Below, piece by piece: positions 1-9,128 of a DNA stretch of 64,000 bases. The stretch is from Anaerosalibacter sp. Marseille-P3206 (GTDB lineage: Bacteria > Bacillota > Clostridia > Tissierellales > Sporanaerobacteraceae). Where the stretch lies: positions 558,001 to 622,000 of the forward strand of contig NZ_FUHM01000002.1 in assembly GCF_900155565.1 (NCBI RefSeq). The letters are read 5' to 3'. The first letter of the stretch is position 1, and the number at the start of each line of letters is the position of its first letter. The notes beneath the pieces are model-generated. The model had not been told where the DNA came from, searched no databases, and saw nothing but the letters and a program-made list of their open reading frames with translations. A program made the translations under genes and the position numbers.

Positions 1-766
1 ATTCTTCTGTATACTCTGGTTTTTGATTTACTGGCAACATACTATCAAGTTCCATTGCAATTCTTAGAGAATTTATCATTACATTTTTTGCTGAACCAGG
101 ATGAACATTTTGTCCTTCAATTTCTACCTTTGCACTTGCTGCATTAAAGTTTTCATATTCTAGTTCACCTAATGGTCCTCCATCAACAGTATAAGCAAAA
201 TCTGCTCCAAATCCTTCTACATCAAATAAATCTGCTCCTCTTCCTATTTCCTCATCAGGTGTAAAGCCAACTTTGATATCTCCATGTTTAATTTCAGGAT
301 TTAGTATCAAGTATTCCATGGCACTAATGATTTCAGCCACTCCAGCTTTATCATCTGCACCTAATAAAGTTGTCCCATCTGTAGTAATAAGTTCTTTACC
401 TTCAAGATCCTTTAAAAATGGAAACTCCTTTTGTGTCATAGTATACTTATCATTTAATTTAATATCTCCGCCTTCATACGTGAAAATATTTGGATTTGTA
501 CATTTACCATCCAAATCAGGACTAGTATCTAAATGTGATATAAATCCTATTGTTGGTACCTTTTTGTCAATGTTTGATTTAAGTGTAGCATATATATATC
601 CATTTTTATCTTGTTTTACATCTTTAAGACCTATTTCCTTTAATTCTTCTACTAATAAAGCCCCCAGTTCTAATTGTCCTTTTGTACTTGGACAAGTACT
701 ACTATTTTCATCAGATTTTGTATCTACTGCAATATATCTTTTGAATCTATCAATAACCTTATCCAT
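1..766 (-). CDS. pepT: Peptidase T (tripeptide aminopeptidase), C-terminus beyond window
   Basis: Cytosolic zinc aminopeptidase of the M20 family that removes the N-terminal residue from tripeptides. I translated the minus strand by hand. The protein starts [16 protein letters not shown] and carries the M20 metal motifs [15 protein letters not shown] and TPDEEIGRG, then the VDGG and [10 protein letters not shown] stretches of the dimerisation-domain boundary. About 255 residues are visible of a family length near 410; the rest lies left of position 1. The start is fixed by an AAGGAGGGA Shine-Dalgarno 6 nt upstream of ATG. It stands alone, divergent from the SDR gene at 998. Confidence 0.93.
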   Translation of the reverse strand, partial: MDKVIDRFKRYIAVDTKSDENSSTCPSTKGQLELGALLVEELKEIGLKDVKQDKNGYIYATLKSNIDKKVPTIGFISHLDTSPDLDGKCTNPNIFTYEGGDIKLNDKYTMTQKEFPFLKDLEGKELITTDGTTLLGADDKAGVAEIISAMEYLILNPEIKHGDIKVGFTPDEEIGRGADLFDVEGFGADFAYTVDGGPLGELEYENFNAASAKVEIEGQNVHPGSAKNVMINSLRIAMELDSMLPVNQKPEYTEE

Positions 767-997
767 ACTATCCCTCCTTGAATTTTGTAATTCTTTTTAT
801 TTCGTCACTGTTGCTTCCTTATATACTAGTATATATTTAACCTTGTTTTATGTCCATACAAAAACACAAAGAACATTTTTAAAATTACATAATATTGAAA
901 ATATCTTTTTTAATGTTTATAATCTACATTTATTGGTATATTAATATAATAACAAGCATAACTCTTATTAAGAATTTAACCAAAAGGAGTGTTTTAT

Positions 998-1762
998 ATG
1001 AAATTACATGGTAAAGTAGCTGTAGTAACTGGAGCAAGTGCAGGGATGGGTAAAGATATTGCCTATTTATTTGCAAAAGAAGGTGCTATAGTCTATGCAG
1101 TTGCTAGAAGAGTTGAAAGACTTGAGGAACTGGCAAACAGTGTAAAAAACTTTGAAGGAAAAATAATTCCATATGGTGCGGATTTGATAAACAAAGAAGA
1201 AGCTGAAAAAGTTATTGATTTTGCTTACAATAATTCTGGGAAATTAGATATATTAGTAAATAATGCAGGTATAATGGATAATTTTAGCCCTGTAGGCGAT
1301 GTAGATGATAATATGTTGGAAAAAGTTTTTAGTCTAAATGTATATGCACCATTCTATACCAGTAGAAAAGCAGTAAAGATTTTTTTAGAACAAGGTAGCG
1401 GTAATATTGTTAATGTTGCTTCTATTGGTGGCTTATACGGTGCAAGAGCTGGAGCTGCTTATACTGCATCTAAACATGCTTTAGTAGGTTTAACTAAAAA
1501 TACAGGATATATGTATGCTAAAAAGAATATTAGATGTAATGCTATATGCCCTGGTGGCGTTGAAACTGAAATAGCTACTGGAGACTTTATGAAAAATGTA
1601 AATCAAGAAGGACTTAATATTATAATGGCAAATGTAGGTGGAAATCCAAGAAGCGGAACCGGTATGGAAATTGCTAATTTAGCACTGTTTTTAGCTTCTG
1701 AGGATTCAAGTTTTATTAATGGCCAATGTATAACTGCCGATAGTGGATGGACGGCTTACTAA
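998..1762 (+). CDS. SDR-family NAD(P)-dependent oxidoreductase
   Basis: Classical short-chain dehydrogenase/reductase of about 254 residues. Visible motifs are the nucleotide-binding glycine pattern TGASAGMG near the N-terminus, NNAG near residue 90, the catalytic serine in NVASIGG, and the YTASK Tyr-x3-Lys pair. The C-terminal INGQCITADSGW is typical of 3-oxoacyl-ACP reductase-like or steroid-dehydrogenase-like SDRs, but the substrate cannot be read from the sequence. An upstream in-frame GTG at 989 overlaps the AAGGAG site, so the ATG at 998 is the better start. A strong terminator follows at once, so it is monocistronic. Confidence 0.88.
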   Translation: MKLHGKVAVVTGASAGMGKDIAYLFAKEGAIVYAVARRVERLEELANSVKNFEGKIIPYGADLINKEEAEKVIDFAYNNSGKLDILVNNAGIMDNFSPVGDVDDNMLEKVFSLNVYAPFYTSRKAVKIFLEQGSGNIVNVASIGGLYGARAGAAYTASKHALVGLTKNTGYMYAKKNIRCNAICPGGVETEIATGDFMKNVNQEGLNIIMANVGGNPRSGTGMEIANLALFLASEDSSFINGQCITADSGWTAY

Positions 1763-1763
1763 A

Positions 1764-1804
1764 AAGAAATTCCAACTGTTAAAATACAGTTGGAATTTCT
1801 TTTA
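1764..1804 (+). terminator. Rho-independent terminator of SDR gene
   Basis: Perfect inverted repeat of about 16 bp (AAGAAATTCCAACTGT and its complement) around a 6-nt loop, ending in a TTTCTTTTA tract. The arms are symmetric enough to serve both strands. Confidence 0.85.
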
Positions 1805-1837
1805 GTGCAATACTATTTTCTTAATAAAAACTTCTAA

Positions 1838-2509
1838 CTAATGGTTGCAAACAACAGATTTAAATTCTCTATACCCCATAATTACTACCCAAACATAAGC
1901 AAGAGTTTTTGGTATCATTAATATACCAATCCATGGGATTTTATTAGACCACAATACAACTGGTATATATAATGCAAAGGACAATACAATAGCAAGCCAC
2001 ATATATTTAAAATTATTATCCCCATGTTTTTTGACTTCTGAATAGAAAATACCTATAATGATAATCCCCATAATTAAAAATGGAATATTTCTATATATTC
2101 CCCACAAAACAGGTGGATTAAATATTAACCATTCATTTTGAGGGAAAAAGCATAATCCTATTCGTATAATACTTAAGGCATAAATTGAAAACGTAAGCTC
2201 CTTACGCCCTACAATACTATAACGTATTCTCCATATATGATATAGTATGACATAAAATATTGTCATAGTAATTGAAGTTATAAATTTTCCAATTCCTAAT
2301 ATATGAGCATTAGATTCAAGCCCAGTTGTAAACAATGCATACATTCTAGGTACTAAATGAAATGCATCCCCTGCACCTAACAAAACAGCCATCAAACCAA
2401 ATAACTTATATTGTTTGTTATTCCCACTTTTTGATATCATTATTGTCCCCAATATAATAACACTAAACAAATAGATAATATCAAATAAAGATTCCATAAT
2501 AGCCTGCAT
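1838..2509 (-). CDS. Polytopic membrane protein of unknown function
   Basis: 223 residues with about seven hydrophobic segments spread over the whole length and no recognised catalytic motif; conserved-looking features are GAGDAFHLVPRMYAL in the second/third segment and PPVLWGIYRNIPF. A GGAG site 7 nt upstream of ATG supports the start. It lies 34 bp downstream of the TetR gene on the same strand, and a 13-bp palindrome identical in design to the one upstream of tetR sits in the gap. I infer it belongs to the TetR regulon. The family was not recognised with certainty. Confidence 0.6.
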   Translation of the reverse strand: MQAIMESLFDIIYLFSVIILGTIMISKSGNNKQYKLFGLMAVLLGAGDAFHLVPRMYALFTTGLESNAHILGIGKFITSITMTIFYVILYHIWRIRYSIVGRKELTFSIYALSIIRIGLCFFPQNEWLIFNPPVLWGIYRNIPFLIMGIIIIGIFYSEVKKHGDNNFKYMWLAIVLSFALYIPVVLWSNKIPWIGILMIPKTLAYVWVVIMGYREFKSVVCNH

Positions 2510-2533
2510 ATTATCACTCCTTTTTAATATTTG

Positions 2534-2546
2534 TGAACAAAGTTCA
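2534..2546. promoter_or_regulatory. Probable TetR operator, distal copy
   Basis: Perfect palindrome TGAACAAAGTTCA between tetR and the membrane-protein gene, overlapping the tetR stop codon. It matches the palindrome upstream of tetR at 14 of 15 positions when the flanking GT/T bases are included. Confidence 0.6.
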
Positions 2547-3113
2547 TTGTTGATTAAATATTATTTTTAAAATTTCAATAAAAAAACTTATATCTTGTTC
2601 TTCACTTTTAAGCATAATCAACATATTCTCAAATATAAATTTTGCTGTTTTTTCTTTTGTAATGATATCAGACCATTGATACTCTTTGATACAATTATCC
2701 ATATCCATTAATTCTATTATTATATTATAAATTTTTTCAAAGTATTTGTTTTCTCTTTGTTTTCCAAGCAACTTTTCATCCTTTTTTAATAGATACAACT
2801 GTTCTAACCAGTTTTCCTTAAATTTGCTAAGATATGAATATAAAATATTATAAATTTGTTCTAAATTTTGATAAAAATCATTACCTTCAAGGTCCTTCCA
2901 ATCAATCTCTGAAAAAGCACCTTTCCAAAAATCTTCAATAATAACTACTAATAAATCTGCCTTTGATGGAAAATAGTTATACACTGTACCAATGGCAATT
3001 CCGCTGTTCTTTGCTACTGAACGAATATTTACTTTTGAAATGCCTTGTTTAATAGCGATGTCTTTTGCTTGTGATAAAATGATTTTCTTGTAATTTTTAT
3101 TATTGTTATCCAT
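2544..3113 (-). CDS. TetR/AcrR family transcriptional regulator
   Basis: 189-residue repressor. The N-terminal helix-turn-helix is clear (INIRSVAKNSGIAIGTVYNYF-like stretch around residues 24-45, then PSKADLL), followed by an all-helical ligand domain without recognisable specificity. It is transcribed towards a membrane-protein gene, and identical-design palindromes flank it, suggesting autoregulation and control of the downstream gene. The ligand is unknown. Confidence 0.88.
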   Translation of the reverse strand: MDNNNKNYKKIILSQAKDIAIKQGISKVNIRSVAKNSGIAIGTVYNYFPSKADLLVVIIEDFWKGAFSEIDWKDLEGNDFYQNLEQIYNILYSYLSKFKENWLEQLYLLKKDEKLLGKQRENKYFEKIYNIIIELMDMDNCIKEYQWSDIITKEKTAKFIFENMLIMLKSEEQDISFFIEILKIIFNQQ

Positions 3114-3128
3114 ATTTATTTCACCTCA

Positions 3129-3141
3129 TGAACATTGTTCA
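3129..3141. promoter_or_regulatory. Probable TetR operator, autoregulatory copy
   Basis: Perfect palindrome TGAACATTGTTCA, 16 bp upstream of the tetR start. With its twin at 2534 the shared half-site reads GTGAAC. Position just upstream of the gene fits an autorepressor. Confidence 0.65.
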
Positions 3142-3200
3142 CTCTAATATTATATTATAATTATATTGTTGTCAATATTTTTCTTGGGAATTAAAAACAG

Positions 3201-3941
3201 TTAATAACTCCTTCTTTTTAGTGTACGTACTGAGAAAAGATGCCCTACTAAAAACATTACCAAATTAATAATGATAAATAATATTAAATCTATTCCTTGC
3301 ATAGGCATTAATACCCTAGATCTCATAGCTACTGTACCTTGTGAGTAAGGATAAATTCTTAATAAATCTTGACTGATAAAGATAATAAAGAATCCTACAA
3401 ATGCACCTGCTGTTGCAATTCCTATAGGTTTGGTAAAGCTCTCTGTTCTAATATTAAAAAATACTTGAATAGATATAATGGATGTTCCTCCTAGCCATCC
3501 TAAAATCGTCCATAATAGGAACTTAACTTCATCTCCTTTTTCAAAAGGAATATCAACAAATTTTCCTATACACATAAACAAAGTATAAAAAATAAATTGA
3601 ATTAATAAAACATATATAGATAATATGATTATTTTACTAAGTACGATCCTCCCTATACTAGCTCCATTAGCTTTCATTCTTTGCCAATTCTTATTTCTAT
3701 TTTCTACTCCAACAACTACAGAGCAGAGAATTGCTATCATAATTGGAAAGAAAATCTGACTATAATAAAAAGCAGATTGTCCCCACAATACAAGGGGTAA
3801 GGTTCCCTCATTTAAAACATCTCGGTTCATAACAAAAATACCTGTTCCTATAAATAAACTAAATGCCACAAAGAATAGCCCAATAAGCAATAGATAATTC
3901 TTCTTTGTTTTTTTAAATTCCACTGTAATATAATTAAACAT
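3201..3941 (-). CDS. Lantibiotic-immunity ABC transporter permease, LanG/MutG type
   Basis: 246-residue ABC-2-like permease with six membrane segments. The N-terminal pattern of a short cytoplasmic start (VEFKKTKKNY) followed by LLLIGLFFVAFSLFIG, and the ENRNKNWQRMKANG loop after segment two, are typical of LanG/MutG subunits, which expel or exclude antimicrobial peptides from the membrane. It looks intact, but its partners immediately upstream (LanE and LanF parts) are deleted, so the transporter as a whole is probably dead. It follows the LanE remnant with a 4-bp gap. Confidence 0.75.
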   Translation of the reverse strand: MFNYITVEFKKTKKNYLLLIGLFFVAFSLFIGTGIFVMNRDVLNEGTLPLVLWGQSAFYYSQIFFPIMIAILCSVVVGVENRNKNWQRMKANGASIGRIVLSKIIILSIYVLLIQFIFYTLFMCIGKFVDIPFEKGDEVKFLLWTILGWLGGTSIISIQVFFNIRTESFTKPIGIATAGAFVGFFIIFISQDLLRIYPYSQGTVAMRSRVLMPMQGIDLILFIIINLVMFLVGHLFSVRTLKRRSY

Positions 3942-3945
3942 TTGA

Positions 3946-4232
3946 TCACCTTCTATTCTTTTTCTTCAAGATACTTGAAAATAATAACATAAGCCCTACT
4001 GCTACTAGAAAATAAATTATTTCTCTTATTGCAAACCCTGTTTTCGGTATGAAACTAGCTACAGCTCCATCTCCAACCTTTAGAGAAATCATTTTTACTG
4101 GTGATAAAACTCCAATGTATCCCCAGGGAAGAATTCGTCTTAAAACTTTTGGTGCTCTACTCATCATAATTCCTAAAAATCCACCAAACAAACCAATGCT
4201 TATGGAAATAGCCTGTTTCTCAATTTTCAATG
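3946..4232 (-). pseudogene. C-terminal remnant of LanE/MutE-type permease
   Basis: Only the last ~95 residues of a LanE-type permease remain (from IEKQAISISIGLFGGFLG, through GYIGVLSPVKM, to FSSILKKKNRR). The N-terminal ~130 residues expected for this family are missing. The reading frame runs into the ATPase coding sequence at about 4220-4290 in a different frame, so a single deletion appears to have joined the 3' part of lanF to the 3' part of lanE. Confidence 0.7.
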
Positions 4233-4771
4233 ATAAGAAAACTTTTGATAAGTTCTCGTATTTCATGTATTCCCGCTGGATCAAGTCCATTGGTAGGCTC
4301 GTCTAAAATGAGAATCTTAGGAAATCTCACAATAGCTAAGGCAATACCAAGCCTCTGCTTCATTCCCAAAGAATAATTTTTCACCAATTTGTCCTTAGCT
4401 TCTACTAACCCTACAATAGACAATGCTTCCATGATATTCTTTTTAGGAAATTTTAATAATTTTTGCATAACCATTAAGTTTTCATATCCTGTTAAATTGG
4501 CATAGTATGATGGTTCTTCAATAAGAGAACCAATTTGTTTTAACTCATGATTTCTATTACCTTTTACCTTTTTCCCAAAAAGAGAAATTTCCCCTTGTGT
4601 TGGTTCCATCAAACCTAATATAAGTTTCATTGTAGTAGACTTACCTGCACCATTTGGACCTAAAAATCCATAAATCTCACCTTCCTTTACAGTAAGACCT
4701 TTAATATCAACAATTTTAGTTCCATCTATTTCTTTTTGTAAGTTATTAAGCTTAATTACTTCATTTGTCAT
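4220..4771 (-). pseudogene. LanF/MutF-type ABC ATPase truncated by deletion
   Basis: ABC ATPase of an antimicrobial-peptide immunity transporter. Walker A (GPNGAGKS), the signature SLGMKQRLG and Walker B/D-loop (ILILDEPTNGLDP) are present. The protein stops about 12 residues past the GIHEIRELIKSF helix, so the H-loop and the ~70-100 C-terminal residues are absent. The ATG at 4771 has an AAAGGA site; the longer upstream frame has none. The last residues (LIIEN) come from the fused lanE sequence. ATP hydrolysis should be abolished. Confidence 0.75.
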
Positions 4772-4922
4772 AGATACACATCCTTTCTTCATCCTTATAT
4801 GGGTAGTATAACAAGCCAACCTTATATCATCCTTATACTTACCTTAAATCTACCTTAAATCAGAATTTCTATAAACTTGTTGCTATTTTCCATGCTATAC
4901 TAATGTATGGAGGTGTTCATTA

Positions 4923-5632
4923 TTGAATAACTTTGATTATTTAAAGGATAAAAAAATCCTCATTGTAGATGATGAATTTGAACTTTTGAAATGATTCAAA
5001 TGATTTTGCGAGAGGAAAATTATATAAATATTACGACAGCAACTTCCGTTGAAGAAGCTCTGTCTGTTTTTAAAAATAGTGAGGTAGATTTAGCAATATT
5101 AGATATCATGCTTCCAGATGGAAATGGGTATGATATCCTAAAGGAAATTCGTAAGTCTTCAAATATACCTGTATTATTTTTATCGGCAAAAGATGATATG
5201 GAAGACCAATACCATGGATTTTCATTGGGAGCAGATGATTATTTAACTAAACCCTTTTACCCAAAAGATCTACTATTTCGCATCCATGCAATTTTAAAAA
5301 GAGCATATCCTGAGGATTCGAAAACTACAAATTTAAAACATGCAATTATTCATTGGGATCGTGCCGAAATAGAAAAAGACAATACTTTTATCCCTTTAAA
5401 AGCAAATGAGTTTGCAATTCTTGAAGTTCTTAATAGAAATAATAACCGTATTGTAACTATCGATAATATATGTCAAGCAGTATGGGGAGATGCCTATTAT
5501 GGATATGAAAATTCACTGATGGCTCATATAAGAAAGATTCGTGAAAAAATTGAAGTTAATCCATCTCACCCAAATTCATTAATTACTATAAAGGGATTGG
5601 GATATAAGCTAATTGTGGAAGGAGGAAAATAA
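4923..5632 (+). pseudogene. OmpR-family response regulator with early frameshift
   Basis: The true start is TTG at 4923 with GGAGGTG 7 nt upstream: MNNFDYLKDKKILIVDDEFELL reads in that frame, then hits TGA at about 4992. The remaining receiver (LAILDIMLPDG with the phosphoacceptor Asp, LTKPF) and winged-helix domain continue in another frame from 4991. One missing G or A near 4985-4990 explains it (expected ELLEMIQM). It forms a two-component system with the kinase at 5634 and is divergent from the lanFEG remnant, the arrangement seen for lantibiotic/CAMP-responsive systems such as CprRK. A sequencing error in a short run cannot be excluded. Confidence 0.75.
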
Positions 5633-5633
5633 T

Positions 5634-7009
5634 TTGCAATCTACAAGTACATTTATCAAACGCAAACTTCTTCAATTTATTGTTGCATTGGTACTCCTTC
5701 TTCTTATTAACCTTTTAGCATTTACTATCATCGGATATCAATCTGTAAAGAGAAACGCTGGATTAGTAAAACCAAATGATGTCGCTAATCAACTCATAAA
5801 TGAGATAAATAATGGCAAAGAAGAAATTAATATAAATAATACCATTTTACATACCTTAAAAGATAACCATATATGGACAATGCTAATAGATGAACAATCA
5901 GGGAATATAGCATGGAATATAGACCTCCCATCAGAAATTCCTCATTCTTTTTCTAGAAGTGATATTGCACTTTTTACTCGGTACTATTTAAAAGACTATC
6001 CAATATTTACTTATGTTACAGAAAAAGGAGTTTTGGTCTTGGGATTTCCAAAGAATAGCTATGCTAAATATCCTGCTAACTATTATGACATCAAGGGAAT
6101 GAGGGCTCTACAAAATATATAGCTTTATATATTTTACTTAATATAGGAATATTGTTCGCTTTTTACTGGTTTTCTAAGGGTAAATTACTTAGAGATATTC
6201 TTCCTATTACAAAAGCAATTTGCGACTTGCCAAAAGGAAAAGAAATAAAACTAGAAGGTAATGGTGAATTGTCTTATATTCAGATGGCACTAAATGATAC
6301 TTCAGAAAAGCTTAAAGCTCAAGATTCTATGCGTGCTAATTGGATTGCTGAGGTAAGTCATGATATTAGAACACCGCTATCTTTGGTATTAGGATATGCA
6401 GATCAATTATCCAAAAGTGCTACACTAAACGAAGAAGAAAAAAAACATCTTCAAAAGATCATCTCAGGTAGTGAAACCATTCGAAGTTTGATTGAGGATT
6501 TAAATTTGACATCAAGATTAGAATATAACCTTACTAAAATTGATAATGAACCTATTGATATGGTTAAACTACTTCGAAATATTATTGTAGATTTTATAAA
6601 TCAAGGTGATTACGAAAAATATTCTTTCGATTTTCATATTGAACCAAATAATAAATTTATACTAAAAGGTAATGCAGGTCTTCTTGAAAGAGCTTTTCGA
6701 AATTTAATCTTGAATTCTATAAAACATAATCCCAATGGATGTGATATATATATTCATGTTGTATCTTATGCTAAAAGAATGGTAATCACAGTAAAAGATA
6801 ATGGGAAAGGCTGCTCAGAAGAAAAAATAAATGCTCTAAACAAACCAACGCAAATACAAATTGAAAAAAGAAAGAATCAAGATAGTTACCATGGATTGGG
6901 ACTATTAATTGTAAAACAAGTGGTAGAATTGCATAATGGAGAGGTTATGTTTTATAGTGGAGATACAATGGGTTTTCAAACTGAGATACACTTTCCTATA
7001 CAAAAATAA
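5634..7009 (+). pseudogene. Sensor histidine kinase with mid-gene frameshift
   Basis: Starts at TTG 5634 after AAGGAGGAAAA at the end of the response-regulator gene. Frame one gives the N-terminal membrane helix (LLQFIVALVLLLLINLLAF) and the extracytoplasmic domain, ending at TAG 6122. The second membrane helix (IALYILLNIGILFAFYW), the HisKA box VSHDIRTPLS and the HATPase with NSIKHNPNG and DNGKG continue in another frame to 7009. One A missing from the run at about 6108 (AAAA for AAAAA) restores LQKYIALYIL. Either a real mutation or a homopolymer error. Confidence 0.75.
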
Positions 7010-7013
7010 AATT

Positions 7014-7042
7014 AACCAGCCCGCTAATAATGTGAGCTGGTT
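7014..7042 (+). terminator. Terminator after sensor kinase
   Basis: Inverted repeat AACCAGC...GCTGGTT followed by TCCTCTTTAT, directly after the kinase stop codon. Confidence 0.6.
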
Positions 7043-7055
7043 TCCTCTTTATATC

Positions 7056-7217
7056 CTATATTAAATTTTGCTCTGCATTCCACATATCAAAATATTTTCC
7101 TTTGTTGTTTAAAAGTTCTTCATGGGTTCCTTGTTCTGATACTTTTCCGTTTGAAATAACAATTATATTGTCTGATTTCTGAACTATAGATAGTGTATGA
7201 GCAACCATAACAACAGC
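7056..7217 (-). pseudogene. C-terminal scrap of an ABC exporter ATPase
   Basis: Minus-strand translation gives the H-loop and tail of a multidrug/peptide exporter (VVMVAHTLSIVQKSDNI, NGKVSEQGTHEELL, ending NAEQNLI). It begins abruptly just before the H-loop, where the DNA changes to AAGGCTAAGGTCAAGG-like words. The fragment from Q-loop to signature of a similar exporter lies at 28590-28822 on the same strand; they may be parts of one gene. Confidence 0.75.
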
Positions 7218-7247
7218 CTAAGGCTAAGGTCAAGGGAAATAATTTAA

Positions 7248-7272
7248 TAGTGTCTTTTCATATTTGACACTA
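7248..7272. promoter_or_regulatory. Inverted repeat upstream of hydrolase gene
   Basis: TAGTGTC and GACACTA arms (7 bp, perfect) separated by 11 nt, about 95 bp upstream of the hydrolase start. It could be an operator or a hairpin; no regulator can be assigned. Confidence 0.35.
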
Positions 7273-7365
7273 AATTGATTTGATTATACTATTATGATAG
7301 TTGTTAAACATTTCTATATTTAACTATGCCTTTAGAGATTTTAATTAAAGAAAGGGTAGATTAAT

Positions 7366-8238
7366 ATGTATAGTATTTCTAGGGAAAATGTAGTTTTTGA
7401 AAGGAAAAATGAAAACATCTTATATTTTAATAGTCCATATCCTTCTGGTGATAAATATGTTGATAAGGGAAAAGCCCTATTATTTGAAGGGCATGGAAAG
7501 GAAGGTATAGTATTTGTACATGGTTTAGGTAGTAGAAATTTTGACTATTTAAAATACTATCCTGAAAATTTAGCCCACTACAACTATACGACAATAATGC
7601 CTGTCCTACCATATCATTTTGAAAGGATGCCTAAAGATAAAAAAATAGACTTTCTTTCTGGAACTTCAAGTGATATTGAAAAAAGATTTTATCAATCAGT
7701 TACTGATATACTATCTTGTGTTGATTATTTAGAAAATATCGGTATGGAGAAAATACATATTATGGGCTTTAGCTTTGGAGGTATGATAGGAACCATATCT
7801 AAAGCTTTAGATAATAGATTAGATAAAGCCATATTTATAGTTTCTGGAGGTAACTTTTTATACATTACATGGAAAAGCGTTGCAACTAAGGTACTTAGAG
7901 TTCGCTATGAAGATAAGGGTAGTTGCAATATAGAAAGATGCCATAAAATACATGAAAATTTTGATGAACAAGCTAAAAAATTTAGTAGCATAGATGATTT
8001 AAATAGTCTACCTAACTGTTTTAGATATGACCCATCATTGTTTGCGAAAATGATAAATCAAGATAAAGTTTTAATGATAAATGCAGCCTTTGATCCATTT
8101 ATACCTAGAAAATCTTCTAAGGATTTGTGGACCAAAATGGGAAAGCCTAAAAGATATATACTTCCTTCAGGCCATTTGACATCACATTTATGGTTTAAAA
8201 AGTTTATTTTGAAGAAATCAGTAAAATTTTTGAAATGA
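7366..8238 (+). CDS. Alpha/beta hydrolase
   Basis: 290-residue serine hydrolase. The fold is shown by the oxyanion-side FVHGLGSRNFDYL near residue 50, the nucleophile elbow GFSFGG near residue 140, and the late acidic/His region (FDPFIPR, then PSGHLTSHLWF). A signal peptide is absent, so it is cytosolic. Substrate unknown; the length and the N-terminal HGLG resemble predicted esterases/lipases. It is followed after 15 bp by a creatininase-family gene with its own AGGAGAGG site, so the two are probably cotranscribed. Confidence 0.75.
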   Translation: MYSISRENVVFERKNENILYFNSPYPSGDKYVDKGKALLFEGHGKEGIVFVHGLGSRNFDYLKYYPENLAHYNYTTIMPVLPYHFERMPKDKKIDFLSGTSSDIEKRFYQSVTDILSCVDYLENIGMEKIHIMGFSFGGMIGTISKALDNRLDKAIFIVSGGNFLYITWKSVATKVLRVRYEDKGSCNIERCHKIHENFDEQAKKFSSIDDLNSLPNCFRYDPSLFAKMINQDKVLMINAAFDPFIPRKSSKDLWTKMGKPKRYILPSGHLTSHLWFKKFILKKSVKFLK

Positions 8239-8253
8239 AAAGGAGAGGTTATT

Positions 8254-9009
8254 ATGTATGAAAATCTAAAAATGGAAAACATGACATGGCAAGAATTTGC
8301 AAAGAAAAAAGATGATGTAATCATATTACCTATAGGTGCTACAGAACAACACGGTCCTCATCTACCTACCTGTGTAGATGCAGTACTTGCAAGAGAATTC
8401 GCTTATCGTGTAGCTGAAAAAATAAATGGCGTAGTTGCTCCAACTCTTTCCTATGGATATAAATCTAAACCATTAAGTGGTGGTGGACCATTATTCCCAG
8501 GAACTATTGATTTAAATGGAGCTACATTACAAGCTTTAGTAATGGATATAATCGATGAATTTGTTCGTGATGGTTTTACAAAAATATTTATTTTAAGTGC
8601 TCATTTTGAAAATGAACCATTTATTATAGAAGCTATGGATTTATGTTCTACAAAATATGGTGATAAAGTAAAGATTCTTCTTACAAACTGGTGGGATCCC
8701 ATGTCACCTGATGTAATTGATAAGGTATTTGATGAAGTTCCTTTCCCAGGTTGGGCTCTAGAACACGCTGCTGTTACAGAAACTTCATTAATGATGTATT
8801 TTGCTCCAGAACTTGTTAGAGAAGACAAAATATTAGATACTGAAAATGCTAGTCCAGCAACTTATTATAGATATCCTATAGAAAAAAATATAGTTCCTGA
8901 AACAGGAATACTTGCATCAGCTAAATCATCTTCAGCTGCAAGAGGAAAAATAATTGTTGATGACGTTGTACCAAACATAGTCAAAATAGTTGAAGAAGCT
9001 TTTAAGTAA
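8254..9009 (+). CDS. Creatininase-family amidohydrolase
   Basis: 251 residues, the family's usual length. The metal-binding set is visible: PIGATEQHGPHLP with Glu and His ligands near residue 32, VDAVLA following, SAHFENEP where the family normally has GNGGN, and EHAAVTETSLMM. These enzymes are two-metal hydrolases of cyclic or linear amides (creatinine, formamides, mycofactocin or pyrrolopyrimidine intermediates). The HFEN replacement of the usual GGN loop means the true substrate is unlikely to be creatinine. Good Shine-Dalgarno 9 nt upstream; an 18-bp hairpin follows. Confidence 0.8.
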   Translation: MYENLKMENMTWQEFAKKKDDVIILPIGATEQHGPHLPTCVDAVLAREFAYRVAEKINGVVAPTLSYGYKSKPLSGGGPLFPGTIDLNGATLQALVMDIIDEFVRDGFTKIFILSAHFENEPFIIEAMDLCSTKYGDKVKILLTNWWDPMSPDVIDKVFDEVPFPGWALEHAAVTETSLMMYFAPELVREDKILDTENASPATYYRYPIEKNIVPETGILASAKSSSAARGKIIVDDVVPNIVKIVEEAFK

Positions 9010-9016
9010 AACTATC

Positions 9017-9060
9017 ATATACCAAATACATCCAAATTATTATGGATGTATTTGGTATAT
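9017..9060 (+). terminator. Long hairpin after creatininase-like gene
   Basis: Perfect 18-bp inverted repeat (ATATACCAAATACATCCA and complement) with an 8-nt loop, 8 bp after the stop. It lacks a long U tract, so it may act as an mRNA-end stabiliser as much as a terminator. Confidence 0.6.
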
Positions 9061-9128
9061 CTATGGACTTGACTAATATATATCTTTATAAAATGAGTGT
9101 ATAATTAAATACACCATCCCATTAGTTC

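Noticed and set aside
273-944. 223-codon plus-strand ORF
   Set aside because: It is antisense to the peptidase T coding region for most of its length and has no ribosome site or recognisable domain.
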